From Thermoleophilaceae bacterium (GTDB lineage: Bacteria; Actinomycetota; Thermoleophilia; Solirubrobacterales; Thermoleophilaceae): 64,000 nucleotides of DNA. The notes under the pieces were generated by a model. The model did no database searches, was not told where the DNA came from, and saw only the letters and a program-made list of their open reading frames with translations. Location: assembly GCA_030447875.1 (NCBI GenBank), contig JAUJOA010000009.1, positions 1 through 64,000 on the forward strand, given 5' to 3'. The translations under genes were made by a program, and so were the position numbers. How positions within the stretch are numbered: position 1 is the stretch's first letter; every line of letters starts with the position of its first letter. Positions 1 through 8,882 of this stretch are shown one piece after another.

Positions 1-55
1 AACCTGCGACTTCTGCCTCCGGAGGGCAGCGCTCTATCCACTGAGCTACGGGCGC
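1..55 (-). tRNA. tRNA-Arg (anticodon CCG), 3' part truncated by window edge
   Basis: Reverse complement reads GCGCCCGTAGCTCAGTGGATAGAGCGCTGCCCTCCGGAGGCAGAAGTCGCAGGTT: acceptor 5' strand, D-arm, anticodon stem CTGCC/GGCAG with loop CTCCGGA (CCG at 34-36). Confidence 0.9.
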
Positions 56-139
56 GAGCGGCCGCCGACAGGTCGCCTGCGGCGCCTGCGAGTCTAGCGC
101 CGGGTTCCGGGCCTCCGGGCGAGGCGGGAAGATAACCCC

Positions 140-1108
140 GTGAACCTCGACGTCCTCTTCATCGGCACCGCGGGCTCAGCGCCGACGGCGCGCCGCGGCC
201 TGCCCGCCACCCTGGTGCGCCGCGGCGCCGACCGCCTCCTCTTCGACTGCGGCGAGGGGACCCAGCGCCAGCTGCTGCGCTCGGTTGGGCTCATCGAGCT
301 CGAGGACGTGTTCGTCACCCATTTCCATGCTGACCACTTCCTCGGCCTGCCGGGCATGCTCAAGACGTTCGCGCTGCGCGGGCGCGAGCTGCCGCTCACC
401 GTGTGGGGGCCGCCGGGCTTGCGCGCGCTGTTCGGGGCGCTGCGTCCGGTGTTCGGACGCCTCAGCTATGAAGTGCGGCTGGTCGAGCTCGAGCCGGGCG
501 TGCCGCTTGCCCGCGACGGCTACGAGATCACACCGTTTGCCGTCGACCACCGCGTGCGGGCCTACGGCTACGTGCTGGTCGAGGAAGACCGCCCCGGGCG
601 CTTCGACGAGGCGCGCGCCAGGCAGCTCGGCGTGACGCCCGGGCCCGACTTCGGCCGGCTCCAGCGCGGCGAGGCGGTAACCGGCAGCCAGGGCGCTGTC
701 CGTCCGGAGCAGGTCGTCGGCGAGTCGCGCCGGGGCCGTAAGGTGGTTCTCGCCGGCGACACCGCGCCCCATGAGATGACCCGCATCGCCGCGCATGAGG
801 CCGACTTGCTGGTCCACGAGGCCACCTTCGCTCACGAGGAGGCCGAGCGGGCGCGAGAGACCTCGCACTCCACTGCGCGGCAGGCGGCCCAGTTGGCGGC
901 CGACGCCGGCGTCGCCCTGCTCGCGCTCACCCACGTCTCGCCGCGCTACGCGGGCCCGGAGCTGCGCGACGAGGCGCGTGAGGTATTCGAGCGCACGATC
1001 GTGCCGCGCGACCTCGACAGCGTCGAGATTCCCTTCCCGGAGCGAGGACCGCCGATCCAAGTTCGTCATGAGCGCTCCAGGCCGCCGGCCCCGGCCGATT
1101 CCGCCTAG
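140..1108 (+). CDS. rnz: Ribonuclease Z (MBL fold)
   Basis: MNLDVLFIGTAGSAPTARRGLPATLV...LLFDCGEGTQRQLL...THFHADHFLGLPGML; HxHxDH motif. Confidence 0.93.
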   Translation: MNLDVLFIGTAGSAPTARRGLPATLVRRGADRLLFDCGEGTQRQLLRSVGLIELEDVFVTHFHADHFLGLPGMLKTFALRGRELPLTVWGPPGLRALFGALRPVFGRLSYEVRLVELEPGVPLARDGYEITPFAVDHRVRAYGYVLVEEDRPGRFDEARARQLGVTPGPDFGRLQRGEAVTGSQGAVRPEQVVGESRRGRKVVLAGDTAPHEMTRIAAHEADLLVHEATFAHEEAERARETSHSTARQAAQLAADAGVALLALTHVSPRYAGPELRDEAREVFERTIVPRDLDSVEIPFPERGPPIQVRHERSRPPAPADSA

Positions 1109-1147
1109 CCGCGCCAGCCGCTATGCTTCGCCGCTGACATAGCCGTA

Positions 1148-1266
1148 TGCATCCAGAGGGGTGGAGGGACATGGCCCTGTGAAACCCCGGCAACCATCTC
1201 GTCGGCCTCGGTCGGCGCGAACGGTGCCAATTCCATCAGGCCCCAAGCAAAGGCCTGGGAGATGTG
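1148..1266 (+). promoter_or_regulatory. SAM-I (S-box) riboswitch aptamer
   Basis: AGAGGGGTGGAGGGACATGGCCCTGTGAAACCCCGGCAACC...GGTGCCAATTCC...CAGGCC-loop-GGCCTGGGAGATGTG matches the S-box core; P1 TGCATC/GATGTG, P4 AGGCC/GGCCT. Confidence 0.9.
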
Positions 1267-1329
1267 ACGAAGCGCTTCGACGAGAGCTCCGTCACTTGGA
1301 TCGGCGGAGTTTCTTCGTTAAGGGGTGAC

Positions 1330-2574
1330 ATGACAGCAGAAGCGCTTCAGTGCAAGGAATGTCGTGAGCGGTATCCGCTCGACGCGCGGTACGCGTGTGA
1401 CAAATGCTTCGGCCCGCTCGAGGTGGCGTATGACTTCTCGGGGCTCGATGCGGCCTCGGCGCGGCGGAAGATCCAGGCGGGGGCGCAGTCGCTCTGGCGC
1501 TACGCCGACTTCCTGCCGGTGGCGGCGCCGGCGTTGCCGTCGGCGCTGGCGGCCGGGGTGACGCCGATCATCCGGGCGGACGGCTTGGCTGAGCGCCTGG
1601 GGCTGCGTGAGGTCTGGGTAAAGAACGACGCCGCGAACCCCACCCACTCGTTCAAGGATCGTGTCGTGACCGTGGCGCTCGCCAAGGCCAGGGAGCTCGG
1701 CTACGAGGTGGTGGCCTGTGCCTCCACCGGCAACCTCGCGAACGCCGTCGCGGCCCACGCGGCCGCCGCGGGACTCGAGTCCTACGTCTTCGTTCCCGCC
1801 GACCTCGAGGAACAGAAGATCCTCGCCACCGGCATCTACGGCACGAACCTGGTGGCCGTCCGCGGCAACTACGACGACGTGAACCGGCTCTGCACGGAGC
1901 TCTCGAGCGAGCGCGACTGGGCGTTCGTGAACGTGAACGTGCGCCCCTACTACGCCGAGGGCTCTAAGACGCTTGGCTTCGAGATCGCCGAGCAGCTCGG
2001 CTTCGAGCTGCCCGATCGGGTCGTCGTGCCCGTCGCCTCGGGGTCCCTCTTCACGAAGATCGCCCGCGGCTTCGAGGAGTGGCTCGAGGTCGGGCTCCTG
2101 GAGGGCGAGGTGCCGACGATGAACGGCGCTCAGGCCGAGGGCTGCTCACCCGTGGCACAGGCCTTCGAGGCCGGCAGGGACATTTGCCGACCGGTCAAGC
2201 CCGACACGATCGCCAAGTCGCTCGCCATCGGGAATCCCGCCGACGGTCCATACGCAGTCGAGCTGGCCCGCCGCTCCGGCGGGGCGATCGACGCCGTCTC
2301 CGACGACGAGATCCGGGAGGGCATCAAGCTGCTCGCCGAGACGGCGGGGATCTTCACCGAGACCGCCGGTGGCGTGACCACCGCGGTGCTCAAGAAGCTC
2401 GCCGACGAGGGCAGGATCGGCTCCGACGAGCGCGTGGTGCTCGTGATCACCGGCGAGGGGCTGAAGACGCTCGATGCGGTGCGAGGCAGCTTCGAGACCA
2501 CCGAGATCGAGCCCACGGCGGACGCCTTCGGTGAGAGGTTCGAGCGCGGAGCGCTCGCGGCGGAGGCGCTCTAG
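1330..2574 (+). CDS. thrC: Threonine synthase-like PLP-dependent enzyme with N-terminal CxxC...CxxC
   Basis: NPTHSFKDRVV PLP-lysine motif, ASTGNLANAVAAHAA, CKEC...CDKC at N-terminus; ATG at 1330 preceded by aagggg. The 1264 GTG start of the ORF track overlaps the riboswitch. Confidence 0.85.
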   Translation: MTAEALQCKECRERYPLDARYACDKCFGPLEVAYDFSGLDAASARRKIQAGAQSLWRYADFLPVAAPALPSALAAGVTPIIRADGLAERLGLREVWVKNDAANPTHSFKDRVVTVALAKARELGYEVVACASTGNLANAVAAHAAAAGLESYVFVPADLEEQKILATGIYGTNLVAVRGNYDDVNRLCTELSSERDWAFVNVNVRPYYAEGSKTLGFEIAEQLGFELPDRVVVPVASGSLFTKIARGFEEWLEVGLLEGEVPTMNGAQAEGCSPVAQAFEAGRDICRPVKPDTIAKSLAIGNPADGPYAVELARRSGGAIDAVSDDEIREGIKLLAETAGIFTETAGGVTTAVLKKLADEGRIGSDERVVLVITGEGLKTLDAVRGSFETTEIEPTADAFGERFERGALAAEAL

Positions 2575-2586
2575 ACTTCCGCGCCG

Positions 2587-2862
2587 ATGGCGATCAGCGT
2601 CAAGATTCCAACGCAGCTGCGAAACGTCACCGGCGGCGAGGCGGAAGCCTCCGTCGATGACGCCACCACCGTCGGAGAGGTGCTCGACGGCCTCTACGAG
2701 CGCTACGACGGCCTCCGTGACCGCATCGCCGAGGACGGCGATCTGCGCCGCTTCGTGAACGTCTACGTGGAGGGTGAGGACATCCGCTTCCTCGACGGGC
2801 TCGAGACGGGCGTCGAGGACGGCGACGAGGTCACGATCCTGCCGGCGGTCGCCGGCGGCTAG
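2587..2862 (+). CDS. MoaD/ThiS-family ubiquitin-like sulfur carrier protein
   Basis: MAISVKIPTQLRNVTGG...VNVYVEGEDIRFLDGLETGVEDGDEVTILPAVAGG; beta-grasp pattern with C-terminal GG. Confidence 0.9.
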   Translation: MAISVKIPTQLRNVTGGEAEASVDDATTVGEVLDGLYERYDGLRDRIAEDGDLRRFVNVYVEGEDIRFLDGLETGVEDGDEVTILPAVAGG

Positions 2863-2870
2863 GCACCCGC

Positions 2871-4452
2871 TCAGGCCGCGGGCGCAGGGTTGGCCCGGCC
2901 GCCGCCCTGGAGGTAGCCGATCACCTCGCGCAGCAGCGCTCGCTCGAACAGGAGCGTCGCAGCGGCCGTCACGGCCGCGTAGAGGAGGAGCTCGCCCAAG
3001 GCAACTCCGAGCCCGTGGTCGCCGGCGATCAGGGTTTGCGCCGCCAGCACGCAGAGCGCCGCCGGGATCGTGGGCGCTATCGCGCGCATCAGGTAGTCGA
3101 CATCCTCAAGCCGGGAAACAATCGCTTCAGGAAGTAGGAGCGTCCGGCCAGGTTCACCGCGGTCGCGATCCCCATGCCGACCGCGAAGCCGTCGAGCCCG
3201 TAGCTGAGGAGAAGTGGTACGCCGTGGCGAGGAACGCCACTAAAGTGATCCCGTTGACGATCGCCAGTGGCCGCGTATCGCCGTGCGCGCGGTAGAAGGC
3301 CGACCAGTTGAACCCGATGTGGTTGATGGCGGCGATGAGGCCGAACGCCTGGAGGAGGCCCACCGCGGGCTCCCACCGCGCGCCCAGGCCGAACCGCACC
3401 AGATCGGGCGAAGGGCAACCCGACGCCGAACGGCACGCCCCACATCAGTGCCAGCCGGTTCGACTTGGTGAATGACTCGAACAGCAGGTCGGTGCGATCC
3501 CTGACCGCGCAGATAGCGGGATACAGGGTCTGCGTGATGATCGCGTCCACCTTGTCGGTGTACACGGAGATCGACGACGCGAGGGCGATGACGCACCCAC
3601 CCCGGCGAGCCCCGAGCTTCGCCTGACCGACGAAGATCGAGATCTGAGCCAGCAGCAGGCCGCTCGCGCTCGCCACGAACAGCGGCCACGAGAAGCTCGC
3701 GTACTGACGCATGGTGCCGCGCTCGTATCTGAAGGCCAGCCGGTAGGGCGAGACCGCCACGGCCACCAGGGCGGACGCCGGGATCCGGCCACCACGCCGA
3801 GCACGAGGCTCCAGTAGCCGAAGCCGGTGAAGGCGAGGGTGACCGTGACCAGGAAGGCCACGATCGGGTCCACGGCCTGAAGGCTTCGCTGGCGCACGAA
3901 TCGCATCCTCCGGTAGAAGACCCATATCGGTGTCTGGAGCGCCAGCGCGGGTAGAACCGTGGCGGCCGCGAGCCCGGGAAGGACTATCTCCCAGCGACCG
4001 TAGATCGCGGCGAAGAGCGGTAGCGCAGCAAGAAGCACGGCGAGGATCACCGCGTTGAAGAGAAGCTCGAGCGTGAACGCCTTCTGGAACGCGAGCTCCT
4101 GGTCGGACTCGTCCTGCTGTATGTACTTGTCTCCGATCCCGACCTGCTTCAGCCAGCCGAGCGTGCCGAGCGCGACCACCAGGATTCCCCAGATGCCGAA
4201 CTCGGCGGTCGTGAGGAAGGCCGCCACGATGAAGCCCTTCAGGACGCCCAGCGTGTCGAAGCCGATCAGGAAGGCGGCGTTGATGATCGTGCCGCGAGCG
4301 GTGGTGGCGCGCAGGTTCTTCGCACCGGGGCCGAAGCGGCCGAGTGGCGCCTCGATCTCGGCACCGGCCTCGGGGGCCATCGGCGAGGGGCTCAGCGGCA
4401 CGGCGCTCGGATTCGGTGGCGCCACGCGGGGCTTGGCTGGATTCACGGACAC
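2871..4452 (-). pseudogene. Polysaccharide flippase (MOP/Wzx-like), frame-disrupted (about 4 frame changes)
   Basis: Adjacent same-strand ORFs 3445..4452, 3089..3925, 3154..3399 and 2871..3089 chain into one multi-TM flippase (TIINAAFLIGFDTLGVLKGFIVAAFLTTAEFGIWG...; GFAVGMGIATAVNLAGRSYFLKRLFPG). Confidence 0.8.
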
Positions 4453-4462
4453 TCCCGAATTG

Positions 4463-5266
4463 TCACGCGTCGCGTGATGGACTGCGCCGAGGGCTAGTCA
4501 GCGTCCGCCCGAGGCGGCGCTCGAGCCAGCGCCGCCAGAGCAGGCCCTGGGACCGCAGCGCGTCTCCGCGGCGGGTGCGCTGCGCGTAGAGCACCAGATG
4601 TGAGCGGCCACGGTAGATCCGGTAGCCGAGGCCGTCCCCTGGCCGCATGGCGCAGCAGCGAGCCGATCGGGAGCGGACGATGGGGGGTCTCATCCGGCTC
4701 CGACTCGAGCAGGTTCAGGAGCACGAGGCGTCCTCGACGCTCCATCTGGTCGAGGAAGGCGAACGGGCAATCCACGTGCTCGATGACGTCGAACGCGTAG
4801 ACGAGGTCGAAGCCGGCCGGTGGTGCCGCTGGTCCAGGTCGTAGATATCGGCATCCATGCCGCGCCGCTCGAGGCGCCAGCGCAGATAGCGCGTGCTCGG
4901 GTTGTCGAAATCCGCGAACGAGACGCGATAGCCGGCCTCGAGGAGGCACAGCCCGTCGCTGCCGATGCCGCACCCGTAGTCGAGCAGCCTGGCCCCGGGC
5001 GGCACCGCCGCTACCAGCTCCTCCAGGTAGGGCAGCTTGGTGCCCGTCATCGCGAAGGCGGTCAGGTTGTAGAGATAGGCCTCCGACGTCCGGTACAGGC
5101 GCTGCTCGTCGCCGATCCGGCGTTGCTCGTCATCGAGCACGCGCTCGTACTGCTGGAGTCGAGAGTGGTCGTACGAACCCCCGAGGTACTCGCGGAGCTC
5201 CGCCTGCTCGCGGGCCGGATCGCACGAGCTGGAAAGCGCGGGGGGCACGGGGGAGGGGTGTAGCAT
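4463..5266 (-). pseudogene. Class I SAM-dependent methyltransferase, frame-disrupted
   Basis: PPGARLLDYGCGIGSDGLCLLEAGYRVSFADFDNPSTRY in 4715..5341 continues as DLVYAFDVIEHVDCPFAFLDQM in 4494..4973 and GYRIYRGRSHLVLYA in 4463..4693. Confidence 0.75.
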
Positions 5267-6137
5267 GGCGGGCCGGAGCGTGGACGGGAAGCGGTCGACC
5301 ACCGAGGACGAGCCGGACGCGCTCGGGCGGCCGTCCGCCACTCCGCCGCTGCCCGATCCGGCCGTTCCAGCCGAGGCCTACGACGAGGACTACTACCTCA
5401 AGGCGTGCTCGGGCAGCCGCGACTGGGCGTCGTCGGACGGCTCCCAGATCGCCGCGATGTATCCCGGCGCCCTCTCCCTGGCCGGCCTCCGGTCCGGCGA
5501 GACGCTCGTTGACGTGGGTACGGGGCGCGGCGAGCTGCTCGTGGCCGCCGTGCAGGGTGGCGCAGCTCGTGCGGTCGGGGTCGAGTACTCGCAGACCGCC
5601 GTCGACTTGGCGCAGCGGACGATCGAGACCCATGGGCTCGCGGAGCGGGCAAGCGTGCTCCTGGCCGACGCTCGAGCCATGCCGCTCGACGACTCCTGTG
5701 CCGACCTCGTCACCTTCCTCGACGTGGTCGAGCACCTCTCTCCCCAGGAGCTCGATCGCTCGCTGCGAGAGGCGTTCCGCCTACTGAAGATAGGTGGTCG
5801 GATCTTCATCCACACGCTTCCGAACCGCACGATCTACGAAGTCACGTACCGGCTCCAGCGGGGCCTCAGCCCAGGTCGACGACGCAGGTGGCCCGCTGAT
5901 CCGCGTGTCGAGTACGAGCGACTGATGCACGTGAACGAGCAGACCGTGAGCTCCTTGAGGCGCGCTCTTTCTCGTGCGGGCTACGAGCGAATCGCCGTGC
6001 GGGTGGGGGAGTGGGTGCACACGGGCCACGTGCCGGATGAGAGCGCCAAGCGCCTCTATCACCGTTTGGCGAGGCACCGGCTGACCGCGCGCCTGGGGGC
6101 CGCGAACATCTGGGCCGAGGCCATCCGGCCGAGCTGA
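5265..6137 (+). CDS. Class I SAM-dependent methyltransferase
   Basis: SGETLVDVGTGRGELLVAAVQGGAARAVGVEYS...DLVTFLDVVEHLSPQEL. Confidence 0.88.
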   Translation: MAGRSVDGKRSTTEDEPDALGRPSATPPLPDPAVPAEAYDEDYYLKACSGSRDWASSDGSQIAAMYPGALSLAGLRSGETLVDVGTGRGELLVAAVQGGAARAVGVEYSQTAVDLAQRTIETHGLAERASVLLADARAMPLDDSCADLVTFLDVVEHLSPQELDRSLREAFRLLKIGGRIFIHTLPNRTIYEVTYRLQRGLSPGRRRRWPADPRVEYERLMHVNEQTVSSLRRALSRAGYERIAVRVGEWVHTGHVPDESAKRLYHRLARHRLTARLGAANIWAEAIRPS

Positions 6138-6138
6138 C

Positions 6139-6981
6139 GTGGCCGACGGGAGCCCGCCGCCGGACTCGAAGCCACGCCTCGAGGGCGAGGAGCTGGAGCG
6201 CTCGGTGTCCGGCCGGCAGTGGTACCACACTTTGGAGCTGGCGCCCGGGGTGGTCACCCAGGGCTGGTTCGACACGCGCTCGGTGGCGGGTCGTGTCCCG
6301 ATGCCCTCGCTGCTCACGGGGCGGCGCTGCCTCGACGTGGGCACGTTCGACGGATTCTGGGCGTTCGAGATGGAGCGGCGCGGGGCGAGCGAGGTCGTGG
6401 CCGTGGACGTTCTCGACCCCGAGGCGTGGGACTGGCCGGCGGGCAGCACGGCGGCGGTGAAGGAGGCCCTCGAGCGTCGACAGGACGGCGGTGCCGGCTT
6501 CGAGATCGCGCGTCGGGCGCTCGGTTCCTCGGTCCGCCGGTTGGAGCGCAGCGTGTACGACCTGCGGGAAGCCGACCTCGGCAGCTTCGAGTTCGTCTAC
6601 CTCGGGAGTCTGCTCGTGCACCTTCGCGATCCGGTCCTCGCGCTCGAGCGCGTGCGCGCGATCTGCGGCGGTCAGCTGCTGGTCGTCGACACGATCGACC
6701 CGCTGCTCACCATGCGCCTCCCCCGGCGACCGGCGGCGACCCTCGACGGGCTCGGACGTCCCTGGTGGTGGACGCCCAACCAGGCAGGGATCGTGCGCAT
6801 GGTGGAGGCGGCCGGTTTTCGCCTCGAGGGCCGCCCGCGGCGGCTCTACATGCCGCGTGGAGCAGGGCAGGAAGCGCCACCGGTCTCGCCTAAGCTCCTG
6901 CTGACGGCGGAGGGGCGACAGGCCGCGATCAGCGCGTGGAAGGGCGACCCGCACGTGGCCGTGCTGGCGCGCCCGATCTAG
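6139..6981 (+). CDS. CmoB-like (DUF1698-like) methyltransferase, copy A
   Basis: RQWYHTLELAPGVVTQGWFDTRS...CLDVGTFDGFWAFEMERRGASEVVAVDV...GSLLVHLRDPVLALERV. Confidence 0.82.
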   Translation: MADGSPPPDSKPRLEGEELERSVSGRQWYHTLELAPGVVTQGWFDTRSVAGRVPMPSLLTGRRCLDVGTFDGFWAFEMERRGASEVVAVDVLDPEAWDWPAGSTAAVKEALERRQDGGAGFEIARRALGSSVRRLERSVYDLREADLGSFEFVYLGSLLVHLRDPVLALERVRAICGGQLLVVDTIDPLLTMRLPRRPAATLDGLGRPWWWTPNQAGIVRMVEAAGFRLEGRPRRLYMPRGAGQEAPPVSPKLLLTAEGRQAAISAWKGDPHVAVLARPI

Positions 6982-6996
6982 CCGGCATACGGTCGG

Positions 6997-7998
6997 ATGC
7001 GCCTGAGCGTCATCATTCCGACGTTAGGACGCTCGGAGATCCTCACGCGCGTACTCGCACGCCTCGTCGAGCAGCGGACGCCTCTCGGAGAGTTCGAGGT
7101 TATCGTGGTGGCCGATGCGGCCGAGCGAGATGTCTCCGGCGTGGAGGCCGCCATCGCGGAACGGCCCTATGACGTTCGGCTACTCCGGGCGGAGACTGTC
7201 GGAGCCTCAGCAGCGCGGAATCGAGGCTGGCGCCAGGCGCGGGCGCCGCTCCTCCTCTTTCTCGACGATGACGTGCTGCCTGGACCAGAGCTCGTCTCGG
7301 AGCACTTGGACTGGCACGAACGACACACCGAGAACGAGGTCGGCGTCCTCGGCCGCGTCCGCTGGGCCGACGGCCTCCGCGTCACGCCGTTCATGCGCTG
7401 GCTCGACCACGGGATTCAGTTCGCCTACCCGGAGATCACGGGGGAGGAGGCCGGTTGGGGCCGCTTCTACACGGCCAATGTGACCGTGAAGCGAGCGCTC
7501 ATCGAGCGAGTCGGTGGCTTCGACGAAGAGAACTTTCCCTTCGGCTATGAGGACCTCGACCTCGCCTATCGCCTGAACGAGCTCGGCTTCCGGCTGCTCT
7601 ACAACCGGCGCGCGGAGGCGGAGCACCTTCACGCGATGACGCTCGAGTCGTGGCGCCGGCGCGTGCCGCGTATCGCCGCCTCCGAGCGAGCCTTCGTCCG
7701 GCGACACCCCGATGTCTCGCCCCACTTCCACGAGCTCTTTCGCAGCGCGGCCGAAGCGCCTCGAGTTCGCGGGCGGGGCGCTCGCCTCGCGACCGTCGTG
7801 CCACGGCGCGTGCCCTGGCTCGGCCGGCGGGTATGGCTCAGCGCCGACATGTGGTACCGCCAGCAACTCGCCCCGCCTTTCCTGGCGGCATGGGAGTCGG
7901 CGGCCGGCGACCGTTCAGCCGGCGGCGGTCATCAGTCGCTGCCGGAAGGGTCCGACTCCGCTAGCTCAGCCGGCTCAGACCCAGCCGGGCCGAAGTAG
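6997..7998 (+). CDS. Glycosyltransferase family 2
   Basis: MRLSVIIPTLGRSEILTRVLARLVEQ...LLFLDDDVLPGPELV...GGFDEENFPFGYEDLDLAYRL. Confidence 0.9.
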   Translation: MRLSVIIPTLGRSEILTRVLARLVEQRTPLGEFEVIVVADAAERDVSGVEAAIAERPYDVRLLRAETVGASAARNRGWRQARAPLLLFLDDDVLPGPELVSEHLDWHERHTENEVGVLGRVRWADGLRVTPFMRWLDHGIQFAYPEITGEEAGWGRFYTANVTVKRALIERVGGFDEENFPFGYEDLDLAYRLNELGFRLLYNRRAEAEHLHAMTLESWRRRVPRIAASERAFVRRHPDVSPHFHELFRSAAEAPRVRGRGARLATVVPRRVPWLGRRVWLSADMWYRQQLAPPFLAAWESAAGDRSAGGGHQSLPEGSDSASSAGSDPAGPK

Positions 7999-8585
7999 TC
8001 GATCACCTTTGCGGGGACGCCCCCTGCCACCGTGTACGCGGGGACCGGTCTTGTGACTACCGCGTTGGCGCCGATCACCGCTCGCCGGCCGATTGACGCG
8101 ACAATCGTGCATTTCGAGTGGATCTGGACATCGTCCTCGATGCGAATCGGCCGGAAGTTGTAGCCCTGCTCGAGGAAGGGCTTCTCGAGGTCGCGGTAGC
8201 GGTGATTGCCGTCGCTGACGAACGTGCTCTGACCCACACCGCAGCGCTCGCCGATCTCGATGGTCGTCGAGCACGCGATGATCACGTCGTAGGTGAGGTA
8301 GGAGCCGGCGCCGATCACGATCTTCCCAGTGGCGCCGACCTCGGCCCTGAAGCCGCGGCGGAACTCGACCCCCGGCCCCACAATGAAGATGCCGCCCTCT
8401 GGCATGTGCAAGCTGAAGCCCGGGCCCAAGTAGACCGGTTCCTGGAAGCGGATCGTGGCCTGAGGGTTGCGGATCAGAACCCACCGCTTCCGCAGCCTCG
8501 ACATGAGCCGCGGCGCGTGCTCGTATCCGAGCTGGACGGTGACCCGGCGGAGCAGGCGCTTGGCGCGTGCGGCGACTGGCCTCAT
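7932..8585 (-). CDS. Left-handed beta-helix (hexapeptide) acyltransferase
   Basis: IGERCGVGQSTFVSDGNHRYRDLEKPFLEQGYNFRPIRIEDDVQIHSKCTIVASIGRRAVIGANAVVTRPVPAYTVAGGVPAKVI. Confidence 0.88.
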   Translation of the reverse strand: MRPVAARAKRLLRRVTVQLGYEHAPRLMSRLRKRWVLIRNPQATIRFQEPVYLGPGFSLHMPEGGIFIVGPGVEFRRGFRAEVGATGKIVIGAGSYLTYDVIIACSTTIEIGERCGVGQSTFVSDGNHRYRDLEKPFLEQGYNFRPIRIEDDVQIHSKCTIVASIGRRAVIGANAVVTRPVPAYTVAGGVPAKVIDYFGPAGSEPAELAESDPSGSD

Positions 8586-8647
8586 GCCGCCGTTCCGCGC
8601 GCGTGGCCGACCACTGGAGGCACACGCTTGTCGCGGTCTTCGGAACC

Positions 8648-8757
8648 TCATGAGGAAGCGTCCATGGCGCCTGCCGTCCTCGAAGCCGGGGAGAGCGCAG
8701 CCATGCGCTCGAGCACGAGCAGCGGGTCGCGGAGGTGGATGAGTACGAGCCGGCCGA
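8648..8757 (-). pseudogene. Short relic of CmoB-like methyltransferase
   Basis: Minus-strand GRLVLIHLRDPLLVLERMAAL resembles GSILIHLRDQLLALERIAGL / GSLLVHLRDPVLALERVRAI / GAILLHLRDPVKALERMLSVL of the full copies; no flanking domain remains. Confidence 0.55.
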
Positions 8758-8882
8758 TCGCCCCGATCCGAGCCCGAAGGTCACCGCCGGCGTTGGCACC
8801 GAGACCTTCAGTCTGTGATCGAGTCATGCACGTAAAGAAGCTAGCGCGTGCGGCGAACGCTAACGGCACCGATCGGCGGAGC

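Noticed and set aside
1264-1329. N-terminal extension of thrC from GTG 1264
   Set aside because: Starts inside the riboswitch P1 strand and adds residues without homology; ATG 1330 has a good SD.
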